Assembly: GCA_015060115.1 (NCBI GenBank) | Contig: SUZB01000005.1 | Span: 1 to 64,000, forward strand | Reading direction: 5' to 3' | Length of the DNA stretch: 64,000 nt | Origin: Rikenellaceae bacterium | GTDB taxonomy: Bacteria; Bacteroidota; Bacteroidia; Bacteroidales; Rikenellaceae | Shown here: positions 53,309-60,915 of the stretch, piece by piece | How positions within the stretch are numbered: the stretch's first letter is position 1 | How the letters are laid out: each line of letters starts with the position of its first letter | Position numbers and translations under genes: made by a program | Notes under the pieces: generated by a model | The model's input: the letters and a program-made list of their open reading frames with translations, nothing else | Databases searched by the model: none | What the model was told of the DNA's origin: nothing

Positions 53309-54097
53309 ATGAAAAAAGTATTACAGATTTTGTTGCTAGTAGCCATTGTTGGCTTAGTCTATTGGATCTATGGTATGATTGAGACTCCCGTGAAGTTCGA
53401 GCAGCACTTCCACCAGCGCGAGGCAGCTGTTATCGAGGCTGAGGAGTATATCGTACCCCTTGTGCAGGCTTATCGTGATGCTAACCCCAAGAAGGAGTTT
53501 ACTACTAACTGGGACGAGCTTATCGATTTCGCATTGAACGGCACTGTTGAGTATCGTAGCCAGATCTACGATGAGAACAACTTGGAGAATGCTGCAATCC
53601 TCGCAGAGCTTCGCAAGGACAAGAACTGGAAGAACGAGCGCGTTGTGGCTGTCCCTGCTCGCGACACCCTCTTTGATGATGCTCTTGGCACTTGCCGTCT
53701 TACCGAGGAGCAGATCAAGAACCTTCGTTATATCCCCTTCACCGACAATGTAGAGTTTGAGCTCGACACCGCAACTTATGAGTTGGGTACCTACAAGACT
53801 CACCTTATCCGTTGCCACGCTCCCTACATCAAGTTTATCGATGTCGAGACCTACAATCAGGAGTTCTGGAACAAGCTCGACGAGAAGTTCAACCTCTTCA
53901 TCAACCACTCTGAGGCTTCTGAGGACTTCAAGAAGATGAAGGCCGATGGTTTGAAGAAGACCGTTACCAAGGAGGAGAAGTACAAGATTGGCTCGGCTCA
54001 CCCCATCGATATGGATTTGGAGTTCTTCGGTGTTACCTTCGGTAGCCTTGAGGAGCCTACCAACGAGGCTGGTAACTGGAGCGCTAAGGGTAACTAA
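53309..54097 (+). CDS. Membrane-anchored protein of unknown function
   Basis: 262 residues. One N-terminal transmembrane helix (VLQILLLVAIVGLVYWIYG), then a soluble, presumably periplasmic part with no recognised domain. Strong use of GAG, AAG and GTT codons indicates good expression, and this bias opens a false long frame on the other strand. It is the first of three genes ending in rsmD; the next gene starts at its stop codon. Confidence 0.72.
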   Translation: MKKVLQILLLVAIVGLVYWIYGMIETPVKFEQHFHQREAAVIEAEEYIVPLVQAYRDANPKKEFTTNWDELIDFALNGTVEYRSQIYDENNLENAAILAELRKDKNWKNERVVAVPARDTLFDDALGTCRLTEEQIKNLRYIPFTDNVEFELDTATYELGTYKTHLIRCHAPYIKFIDVETYNQEFWNKLDEKFNLFINHSEASEDFKKMKADGLKKTVTKEEKYKIGSAHPIDMDLEFFGVTFGSLEEPTNEAGNWSAKGN

Positions 54098-54669
54098 TGA
54101 CAACCCATAATAGTAAAAATAAAGTGTCCATCCGCCTTGAGTCGGGTGGACACTCTTTTTCCGAGGAGCAGCTAAGCCAGGCTCTCGCATCGGGAGAGGG
54201 TGTCGAGGTGGAGATAATCACACCTCGCACTACGCTTATGCCCGCCGAGGCTCGCCTTGCGCCTGCCGAGGTGCTGCGTATGGCTGGCCTTGCACCCCTC
54301 GCTACGGAGTGCGCCGTAGAGTCGGTGGCTGTTGATGGTAGGGTAGCAGTGATGGCCATAGATAGTGCGTTGTACGCTCGTCTTAGCGGGTGTTCTGTCG
54401 CTTACCTGTCGCCATTAGCCTCGGTAGATTGCTCGCGTGAGGGTGTGATGCTCAACCTTATCGGCTCGGTGCTATATCTCCATATTGTCGAGGGTGGGGT
54501 GTTGCGTGTTGCCGAGGCGTTACCCGTAGCGACAGATGCCGATATCCTCTACTATCTTGAGCGCTTCAACGAGGTATACCTTATATATAATAGAGCTGTA
54601 TATATCAAGGGTGATGACCGCCTTGCGCCCATCGTCCGAAGAGTTTTTAAGAGTGTAATATGCGAATAA
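54097..54669 (+). CDS. DUF3822-like protein
   Basis: 190 residues, overlapping the previous stop by one base and rsmD by ten. It resembles the DUF3822 proteins that precede rsmD in Bacteroidetes: N-terminal VSIRLESGGHSFS, mid-region EGVMLNLIGSVLYLHIVE and C-terminal DILYYLERFNEVYLIYNRAVY. Such proteins have an actin/ASKHA-like look but no assigned role. Assignment rests on position and pattern, so moderate certainty. Confidence 0.7.
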   Translation: MTTHNSKNKVSIRLESGGHSFSEEQLSQALASGEGVEVEIITPRTTLMPAEARLAPAEVLRMAGLAPLATECAVESVAVDGRVAVMAIDSALYARLSGCSVAYLSPLASVDCSREGVMLNLIGSVLYLHIVEGGVLRVAEALPVATDADILYYLERFNEVYLIYNRAVYIKGDDRLAPIVRRVFKSVICE

Positions 54670-55196
54670 TAAGCGGAAAATATCGTGGCCGTACCATTGT
54701 GCCACCTCGTAACCTTAGAGCTCGTCCTACAACCGACTTTGCCAAGGAGAATCTGTTTAATGTCCTTGTCAATCTTGTAGACTTTGAGGAGCTCGATGTT
54801 CTCGACCTATTTTCGGGTACGGGCTCTATTAGCTATGAGTTTGCCTCGCGCGAAGCACATAGCGTAACCTCTGTCGAGGTGAATAGCGTTCACCATAACT
54901 TTATACGCCAGACTGCCCGCGACCTAAAATTTGAGAATTTCTTTGCTGTGAAGGCAAATGTTTTCCTTTATCTGAAGAGTTGCACCAAGCAATTCGACCT
55001 GATTTTCTCGGATGCTCCCTATGACTTGGAGGGTAGCGAGGAGGTTATCAAACTTGTTTTTGAGCGAAATCTGCTCCGTGAGGGCGGAATGCTCATCTTT
55101 GAGCACTCAAAAGAGAAGAATTTCTCGGAATATGAAAACTTTTGGCAATTAAGAAGTTACGGTAGTGTGCAGTTTTCGTTCTTCAAAAAAGATTAA
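54660..55196 (+). CDS. rsmD: 16S rRNA guanine-N2 methyltransferase RsmD
   Basis: 178 residues. MRIISGKYRGRTIVPP and RARPTTDFAKENLFNVL are the RsmD start; DVLDLFSGTGSISYEFASR is the SAM motif, and the catalytic loop reads SDAPYDLEG in place of the commoner NPPY, a change also expected in Bacteroidetes (DPPY-like). It methylates G966 (E. coli numbering). Overlaps the preceding gene by ten bases, so translation is coupled. Confidence 0.92.
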   Translation: MRIISGKYRGRTIVPPRNLRARPTTDFAKENLFNVLVNLVDFEELDVLDLFSGTGSISYEFASREAHSVTSVEVNSVHHNFIRQTARDLKFENFFAVKANVFLYLKSCTKQFDLIFSDAPYDLEGSEEVIKLVFERNLLREGGMLIFEHSKEKNFSEYENFWQLRSYGSVQFSFFKKD

Positions 55197-55224
55197 TTTT
55201 TTTTTGAAAAAAGTTGCAAAAATA

Positions 55225-55255
55225 TTTGCAGGTTACAAAATTTGTAGTACCTTTG
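55225..55255 (+). promoter_or_regulatory. Promoter of tRNA-Asp
   Basis: TTTG (55225-55228), 19 bases, TACCTTTG (55248-55255); the tRNA starts 49 bases later. Confidence 0.75.
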
Positions 55256-55304
55256 CAATCGCAATCGGGAAACAAAAGCCCGGTAGCAAGGTTCTAAAAA
55301 TCTT

Positions 55305-55378
55305 GGTGCGTTAGTTCAGCTGGTTAGAATACGTGCCTGTCACGCACGGGGTCAGGGGTTCGAGTCCCCTACGCACCG
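55305..55378 (+). tRNA. tRNA-Asp (GTC)
   Basis: A 74-nt cloverleaf: acceptor GGTGCGT with ACGCACC, anticodon loop CTGTCAC with GTC, T-arm GGGGTTCGAGTCCCC, discriminator G, no encoded CCA. Its last 24 bases plus CCA-like tail reappear at 55654 and 55923 without the rest of the gene. Confidence 0.97.
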
Positions 55379-55395
55379 CCAAATTTCAAACAACG

Positions 55396-55428
55396 AAGCC
55401 ACTTGTAAAAGTGGCTTTTGTTTTTTTT
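55396..55428 (+). terminator. Terminator of tRNA-Asp
   Basis: AAGCCACT / AGTGGCTT stem and a T-rich tail. A second hairpin, AGCCTCGC/GCGAGGCT (55479-55500), follows. Both lie inside a 138-bp segment bounded by the inverted repeat CAAATTTCAAACAAC ... GTTGTTTGAAACTTGG. Confidence 0.75.
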
Positions 55429-55547
55429 GTATATATGGCTTTATGAATGAACTCATAGCTCATATATACAAAATAGTTAGCCTCGCATAAGCGAGGCTTT
55501 GTTGTTTGAAACTTGGTGTGGTGTTTGGGCGCTGCTCACGATTTACG

Positions 55548-55735
55548 GGGTTGAGCCGATATGATAGTGATTTATTGCTCGGCCTTCAGCCTGCGCTTTT
55601 TTTTTATCAGGTATCGGCTCTACGGCTTAAACCGCATCGAAATGCGGTTAGCCGTTCGAGTCCCCTACGCACCGCCAGGAAAGATGATCGAAAGGTCATC
55701 TTTTTTTTGTTTGTACGCGAGAGGTGTAGAGCGGT
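55548..55735 (+). repeat. tRNA-Asp-end repeat, copy A
   Basis: About 190 bases: GGTTGAGCCGAT, TTTATTGCTCGGCCTT, hairpin AACCGCATCGAAATGCGGTT with outer ACGGCT/AGCCGT, then the exact tRNA-Asp end GTTCGAGTCCCCTACGCACC (55654-55677) and a terminator-type hairpin AAGATGATC-GAAA-GGTCATCTT plus Ts. Followed by a GCGAGAGGTGT inverted repeat. Confidence 0.8.
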
Positions 55736-55816
55736 GCTCTATCGTATTTGCCTACGGCAATAACACCTCTCGCAACCACTCACCATATTCGGTGCGTAGC
55801 GGTACTCTCAGTAGTT

Positions 55817-56010
55817 GGGGTTGAGCCGATGTTATAGCGATTTATTGCTCGGCCTTTAGCCTGCGCTTTTTTTTATAAGGTATCGGCTCTACGGCTTAAA
55901 CCGCATCGAAATGCGGTTAGCCGTTCGAGTCCCTACGCACCGCCAAGAAAGATGATCGAAAGGTCATCTTTTTTTTGTTTGTAGGCGAGAGGTGTAGAGC
56001 GATGCTCTAC
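55817..56010 (+). repeat. tRNA-Asp-end repeat, copy B
   Basis: Same order as copy A with a few substitutions and a one-base deletion in the tRNA end (55923-55945). It runs into a partial unit of the array that follows. These look like scars of attachment sites at the tRNA-Asp 3' end. Confidence 0.8.
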
Positions 56011-56096
56011 CACGATAGATGCTCGCTCACTTGATACATATACACTCACCACACATAGCAGCCGTAGGTTGCCCAGCCTTCACCAATACAAAAACA

Positions 56097-57314
56097 CAGC
56101 GGTCAGTCCGATAACACATTTATACCCACCACTCCAATAAGAAATATACAGGGGGTCGAACGATGCATATATAAGATATGCATCGTCGCCGCATAAAATT
56201 GTTTAATTCAGAAGAACAATTTTATCGGCAACCCCGCCCAGAACTCACGCCACCGAAGCGGGATATATCGAAGCGAAGGCTTTAAGAGCATTAGCTCAGT
56301 GGGGTGAGTGGATTGTGGCGATGGAGCTTGCACACTTGATACATATCCACTCGCCACACTCAGCAACCGCAGGTTGTTAAGCCTTCACCAATACAAAAAA
56401 AACGGCGTTCAGTCCGCAAACACATTTCTAAACGCCAAAAATAAAAAGCCAGGGGGTCGAACGATGCATATATATGATATGCATCGTCGCCGAATAAAAT
56501 TGTTGAATTCATAAGAACAATTTTATCGGCAACCCTGCCCAAAACTCGCGCCACCGAAGCGGGATATATCAAAGCGAAGGCTTTAAGAGTATTAGCTCAG
56601 TGGGGAGTGTAGATGTGATTGGGAAGCTTGCTTACTATATCACATTGGCACGCCACACTCAGCAACCGCAGGTTGCCCTGCCTTCGCTAACACAAAAAAA
56701 CAGCGGTCAGTCCGCAAACACATTTATAACCACCACTCCAATGAGAAATAGCCAGGGGGTCGAACGATGCATATATAAGATATGCATCGTCGCCGAATAA
56801 AATTGTTGAATTCAGAAGAACAATTTTATCGGCAACCCCGCCCCAAACTCACCGCCACCGAAATGGGATATATCAAAGCGAAGGCTTTTATAGCTTTAGC
56901 TCAGTGGGGTGTGTGGATTGTGGCGAGGGAGCTCGCTCACTTGAAACATATCCACTCACCACACATAGCAACCGCAGGTTGCCCAGCCTTCGCTAAAACA
57001 AAAAAAACAGCGGTCAGTCCGATAACGCATTTATGACTACCACTCCAATAAGAGATATACAGGGGGTCGAACGATGCATATTTAAGATATGCATCGTCGC
57101 CGAATAAAATTGTTGAATTCAGAAGAACAATTTTATCGGCAACCCCGCCCCAAACTCACCGCCACCGAAATGGGATATATCAAAGCGAAGGCTTTTATAG
57201 CTTTAGCTCAGTGGGGTGTGTGGATTGTGGCGAGGGAGCTCGCTCACTTGAAACAAATCCACTCACCACACTCAGCAACCGTAGGTTGCCAAGCCTTCGC
57301 TAAAACAAAAAAAA
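56097..57314. repeat. Four tandem ~300-bp structured units next to ssrA
   Basis: Units begin near 56097, 56401, 56701 and 57008 (lengths 304, 300, 307, 307); a partial unit lies just before (about 56020-56096). Each holds: CAGCGGTCAGTCC; GGGGGTCGAAC (a relic of the tmRNA T-arm); perfect hairpin CGATGCATAT/ATATGCATCG; inverted repeat TAAAATTGTT/AACAATTTTA; outer arms AGCGAAGGCT/AGCCTTCGCT enclosing a variable stem; and hairpin GCAACC/GGTTGC. No reading frame is kept in all units, so it is treated as non-coding. Confidence 0.85.
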
Positions 57315-57346
57315 CAGCGGTATGTCCGAAAAGAGACAAACCGCTG
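57315..57346 (-). terminator. Terminator of ssrA
   Basis: On the minus strand CAGCGGTTTGTC / GGACATACCGCTG followed by eight Ts, seven bases after the tmRNA 3' end. Confidence 0.85.
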
Positions 57347-57352
57347 CAAGAG

Positions 57353-57752
57353 TGGAGGTGGCGGGGGTCGAACCCGCGTCCAAACAAGGAACCCCAAAGC
57401 TTTCTACACGCTTAGTCGACCATTTAATCCTTCTACTCCGGCCAGGCAGGCGACAGCCAAACCAGAGTCCCAGCCTCTAAATCTCGCACGATAACCGAGG
57501 CACATACCGCGCTATCTCTTAATTGATGATACCCCGTATGAAGATGTGTTAAAGAGCGGAACACGCCTTCGGGATACTCGTCGCACAACCTCCTTGGGTC
57601 ACGCGATTAAGCCAATTTTCCCTGAAAATTAGGCAGCGAGTGCGTAGCTATTATTGCCATTTGTAGTTTGAGTGTTGCGATTAACGAGACCCCACACAAG
57701 GCTCGGCGTGCTTACAATCGAATTCTACCTGCTGTCAAAACCGGTCACCCCC
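57353..57752 (-). ncRNA. ssrA: Transfer-messenger RNA
   Basis: 400 nt. The tRNA-like part pairs GGGGGTG (5' end, 57746-57752) with CACCTCC (57354-57360), discriminator A at 57353, and has the T-arm GCGGGTTCGACCCCCGC. The 5' segment GACCGGTTTTGACAGC is typical. The tag frame reads GNNSYALAA followed by TAA (57629-57658), like other Bacteroidetes tags ending in YALAA. No CCA is encoded. It rescues stalled ribosomes with SmpB. Confidence 0.94.
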
Positions 57753-57853
57753 TTTTTTTGAGGTGGATGTCATCCGCCTCAAAAAAGGGGCAAACGACAT
57801 CTTAATGCAGTACGAATCATCGTAGCGGCATCTGTGGCAATTCAAATGCGGTG

Positions 57854-57861
57854 CAAATTTA
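57854..57861 (-). promoter_or_regulatory. -7 element of ssrA
   Basis: TAAATTTG on the minus strand, about 100 bases before the mature 5' end, implying a precursor with a 5' leader that contains a long hairpin (57750-57790). Confidence 0.5.
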
Positions 57862-57892
57862 GTAATTTTTTGTGGAATATAAAAATTATTGT

Positions 57893-57900
57893 TAAATTTG
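57893..57900 (+). promoter_or_regulatory. -7 element of ftsE
   Basis: TAAATTTG 22 bases before the start codon. Confidence 0.5.
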
Positions 57901-57922
57901 CTATCTCAATACAGCGAACAAG

Positions 57923-58648
57923 ATGGATACAAAGAGAGTTATAGAGCTTAAGGGCGTATCGGTATATCACGGTGGTAATTCGAAGCGTGATAGGCTGCAG
58001 AGCGACCTTATCCTTAAGGATGTAAACCTTGTTATCAACGAGGGTGAGTTTGTCTATTTTATTGGCCGTGTCGGCACAGGCAAGAGTACGCTCCTAAAGA
58101 CACTCTATGGCGAGGTAGACCTCTATGAGGGTGAGGCTACGGTTGTTGGCTTCGACCTACGCACTATTCGCCGTAAGCAGATTCCCTATCTTCGTCGCTC
58201 TATCGGTATTGTTTTTCAGGACTTCCAATTGCTCACCGACCGCAATGTCTTTCTCAACCTCTATGATGTGATGCGTGCTACCGGCAACCGCCGTGAGGAG
58301 GATATTCGCCGCCGTATTGACGAGGTGCTGACCCTTGTGGGCCTTGAGCATAAGGCATATAAGATGCCCTTCGAGCTCTCGGGTGGCGAGCAGCAGCGCT
58401 TGACCATTGCGCGTGCCCTGCTCAATAAGCCCCGCCTAATTCTTGCTGATGAACCTACTGGAAATCTCGACCCCGTAACTGCTGAGGGCATTATGGATAT
58501 CTTCCGCAAGATTTCGGAGAGTGGCACTGCCGTAGTGATGTCCACGCACAATATCTCGCTTATCGAGCAGTACCCATCACGCACTATTCTTTTTGCTCAG
58601 GGCCATATCACCGAGGTCGATGTCGATAAGTTGCTTCAAGAGGAGTAA
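57923..58648 (+). CDS. ftsE: Cell division ATP-binding protein FtsE
   Basis: 241 residues. ABC ATPase with Walker A GRVGTGKSTLLKTLYGEV (48-65), Q-loop FQDFQLLTDRNVF, signature LSGGEQQRLTIARALL, Walker B LILADEPTGNLDP and a switch histidine in MSTHNISL. YFIGRVGTGKST in place of the usual GxSGxGKS serine is typical for FtsE in Bacteroidetes. With FtsX it controls peptidoglycan hydrolases at the septum; ftsX is not next to it here. Confidence 0.9.
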   Translation: MDTKRVIELKGVSVYHGGNSKRDRLQSDLILKDVNLVINEGEFVYFIGRVGTGKSTLLKTLYGEVDLYEGEATVVGFDLRTIRRKQIPYLRRSIGIVFQDFQLLTDRNVFLNLYDVMRATGNRREEDIRRRIDEVLTLVGLEHKAYKMPFELSGGEQQRLTIARALLNKPRLILADEPTGNLDPVTAEGIMDIFRKISESGTAVVMSTHNISLIEQYPSRTILFAQGHITEVDVDKLLQEE

Positions 58649-58665
58649 TCTTTGTTTTGATACAA

Positions 58666-58855
58666 GGTAGGTTCTATAAATTATGTCGAGTTGATTTTGG
58701 AGGTTATTTTGTTTAGATTTCTTATTTGTTATGAGGGCGCAATGCGGGCATTGTAACCGAGTAAAAATGAGAAATATATCGAAATAAGCCCAAAAGCGAC
58801 CGAAACAGAGTCTGCCGACAGTGAATAACTTATTTACTAATTTATAGAACATACC
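58666..58855 (+). mobile_element. MITE-like element, copy 2
   Basis: 190 bp with the same ends as copy 1 (GGTAGGTTCTATAAATTA and TAATTTATAGAACATACC) and the hairpin GCAATGCGGGCATTG. Internal sequence is ~75-80% alike by eye. It lies directly after ftsE, before a terminator, and has no ORF. Confidence 0.8.
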
Positions 58856-58866
58856 GCAATATTATT

Positions 58867-58900
58867 TCACCCTTCGCTCGTTTGCGGAGGGTGATTTTTT
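58867..58900 (+). terminator. Terminator after ftsE and the MITE
   Basis: TCACCCTTCGC / GCGGAGGGTGA followed by TTTTTTG. Confidence 0.8.
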
Positions 58901-58955
58901 GTATTCTGCACGAACAATGTCCCCGAAGAGTGTTGTTCGTTTCGGAAATTTTTCT

Positions 58956-59287
58956 TAAATTTGTAATGTCGAAATAGTGGCTATCTGTGCTACTTTTTCG
59001 GCGGACATATTTTACGAAAGTGTTTTTCGCAGTCCTAAAATGGAAATGTGGTAGTTTTCAATGCGATAGGATAACGGACAGCACTCATTTCTTGTATAGC
59101 TATGCGGCTATGCACGGTCTGTGCATATTCCCATACTATCCAAGTGTGGGGCATTGTATCGTTTATTATCGCAGGGTTTTACCACAACCTCCATTTTGAT
59201 AAACGGAAAATCAACTCCACACTTTCTTTTTTTATTAATCCACCGCATAGGAGTTGATACGGTAATAATGTTAAAACTTATATTAGT
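58956..59287 (+). ncRNA. Structured leader L2 upstream of the LRR/HEPN genes
   Basis: Promoter element TAAATTTG (58956-58963) and ~320 bases with the same ordered blocks as L1. Hairpins: TCGAAATAGT / ACTTTTTCG, TATGCAC/GTGCATA (59109-59115 with 59121-59127), CCCATAC/GTGTGGG (59130-59150) and ATCAACTCC/GGAGTTGAT (59210-59218 with 59250-59258) enclosing ACACTTTCTTTTT. The loops are alike in both copies while the stems change in pairs. Confidence 0.6.
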
Positions 59288-60343
59288 ATGAAAAATTTAC
59301 TTTTACTTTTAGCTCTCATGTGCATTATTACTACATCGTGTGAGGAGAGTGGAATTGAAGGACCTAACAATCCTATCGAACAACCTGGAGACGAAAATGG
59401 CAACATTGATACGCCAATCGAATGTGGCGACAATGAAATTTTGTACACAACGAAATACGGTTATCCGATAGAATTGAATATTACTGATGGTTTTGGTGGA
59501 AACCTAATGTCAAATACCTACGAAAATGGTTATGGTAGAATCACCTTTGACGATGATGTGATTTACATTCCAAAAAGAGCGTTTTTGGATTGCACGGCAA
59601 TAACAACAATTATTCTCCCTAATAGTCTATCGGCAATTGGAGAGTCTGCATTCTATGATTGCGACTCGCTGACAAGTATTACTATCCCCGATGGCGTAAC
59701 TTCGATTGGATATAAAGCATTCGATGGTTGCGACTCGCTGACAAGTATTACCATTCCCGATAGCGTAACTAAGATTGGATATGACGCATTCAATAATTGC
59801 GACTCGCTGACAAGTTTTTATGGTGGATTGGCATCAGAAGATAATCGTTGTCTAATTATTGATGGAGAACTGTTGGTATTTACGGATGTAGGTTTAACTG
59901 AATATTCTATCCCTGATGGCGTAACTACGATTGGAGAGTGGGTATTCGCAGGTTGCGACTCGCTGACAAGTATTACTATTCCCGATAGTGTGATTACGAT
60001 TGTAGGGTATGCATTCTCTGGTTGCGACTCGCTGACAAGTATTACTATTCCCGATAGCGTAACTTCGATTGGAAATGCAGCATTCCAACATTGCATCTCG
60101 CTTGCAAGTGTAACTATTCCTAACAGCGTAACGACGATTGGATATGATGCATTCAGAAGTTGCACCTCGCTAAAAGCGGTATATTGCAAGGCTACAACTC
60201 CACCTACTGGGCGTTCTGGTATGTTCTATGGCAACGCCTCTGGTCGTCTGATTTATGTACCTGCTGAATCGGTAGATATATATAAAACAACTTCATACTG
60301 GGATGATTATGAAGATTATATAATTGCATCATCTGATTTTTAG
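59288..60343 (+). CDS. BspA-type leucine-rich-repeat lipoprotein
   Basis: 351 residues. Lipobox TTSC (Cys 18), a short acidic stretch, then BspA-like LRRs of 23 residues (core CDSLTSITIPDSVTSIGYDAF) from about residue 95 to 300, interrupted by a ~40-residue insert near residues 178-215. A closing domain ends ...YIIASSDF. The repeat DNA itself is nearly identical every 69 bp, so the array has expanded recently. AT-rich compared with flanking genes. Surface binding is the general guess for this family. Confidence 0.88.
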   Translation: MKNLLLLLALMCIITTSCEESGIEGPNNPIEQPGDENGNIDTPIECGDNEILYTTKYGYPIELNITDGFGGNLMSNTYENGYGRITFDDDVIYIPKRAFLDCTAITTIILPNSLSAIGESAFYDCDSLTSITIPDGVTSIGYKAFDGCDSLTSITIPDSVTKIGYDAFNNCDSLTSFYGGLASEDNRCLIIDGELLVFTDVGLTEYSIPDGVTTIGEWVFAGCDSLTSITIPDSVITIVGYAFSGCDSLTSITIPDSVTSIGNAAFQHCISLASVTIPNSVTTIGYDAFRSCTSLKAVYCKATTPPTGRSGMFYGNASGRLIYVPAESVDIYKTTSYWDDYEDYIIASSDF

Positions 60344-60369
60344 AATAACCCTATTTAAATTCTATTTTT

Positions 60370-60840
60370 ATGAAGCCGAGTAATAAAGTGTTTATACTAA
60401 GAACGATTAAAGTTATAGAGCAGTATGAAAATGTAAAGAATCAACTTGATTGTAGTTATTCAAGGACATTGTTTATAAATTGTTGTGTGGGACTTCTTTT
60501 GCTGAGCAAGGAGATAGCTTATAAGCAATTGCCTAATAGTAAAAGAAGTATGATTGATTGGGGAATAAAGATAGATAAGAATGATAACAAAATTGGGAAA
60601 TGTTCACCACATATTTCTCCCAAGCAAATTACTCGCCATCTGCGTAATTCAATTTCCCACGGTAATTTTGATTTTGCTGTCGAAGATGGTTTATCAATTC
60701 CGATAAATCATATTAACTTCGAGGATTATGATGTGAATGGAAACTTGACATTTCAAGCATTAATCCCGTTTAGTGAATTCCAAGCATTTGTGCTTAAACT
60801 ATCAAAAGAAGCACTAATGATTCTTGATAAGAATAAGTGA
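60370..60840 (+). CDS. HEPN-family protein
   Basis: 156 residues, all helical. The HEPN catalytic motif Rx4-6H is present as RNSISH (Arg 92 to His 97) in RHLRNSISHGNFDF, close to the pEK499 p136-type HEPN proteins. Many HEPN proteins are RNases in defence or toxin systems; no partner antitoxin is visible. It follows the LRR gene by 26 bases, shares its low GC and one terminator, so they form one unit behind leader L2. Moderately sure of the family, not of the function. Confidence 0.72.
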   Translation: MKPSNKVFILRTIKVIEQYENVKNQLDCSYSRTLFINCCVGLLLLSKEIAYKQLPNSKRSMIDWGIKIDKNDNKIGKCSPHISPKQITRHLRNSISHGNFDFAVEDGLSIPINHINFEDYDVNGNLTFQALIPFSEFQAFVLKLSKEALMILDKNK

Positions 60841-60852
60841 TAAATTTTCATT

Positions 60853-60897
60853 AGAGGCTGACTATAGTCCTTACGGACTTTTTAGTCAGCCTCTTTC
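60853..60897. terminator. Terminator after the HEPN gene
   Basis: A 12-bp perfect stem AGAGGCTGACTA / TAGTCAGCCTCT with an inner AGTCC/GGACT pairing; it can serve the convergent gene at 60916 as well. Confidence 0.85.
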
Positions 60898-60915
60898 TGT
60901 ATATAGGTATTACTA

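Noticed and set aside
53354..54190. 278-codon minus-strand frame opposite the gene at 53309
   Set aside because: Leu/Val-rich shadow without start signals; the plus-strand gene has a promoter, signal anchor and coupled neighbours.
55654..55945. Two possible further tRNA-Asp genes
   Set aside because: Only the 3' T-arm/acceptor part is present; no D-arm or anticodon arm.
56290..56310. TTAGCTCAGTGGGG in the units as a tRNA D-arm
   Set aside because: No anticodon or T-arm follows in the same orientation; the T-arm relic in the unit is on the other strand.
56097..57314. CRISPR array
   Set aside because: Period of ~300 bp with similar sequence throughout, no short repeat-spacer pattern, and no cas genes.
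56782..57415. Reading frames of 84 and 108 codons inside the tandem units (MHRRRIKLLNSEEQFYRQPR...)
   Set aside because: The frame is broken by indels or stops in units 1 and 2, runs through hairpins, and in the last unit continues into the tmRNA gene, ending with the usual false translation of a T-arm (WRGSNPRP).
58987..59199. 70-codon frame inside leader L2
   Set aside because: Not present in leader L1; runs across the conserved hairpins, so the region is best read as non-coding.
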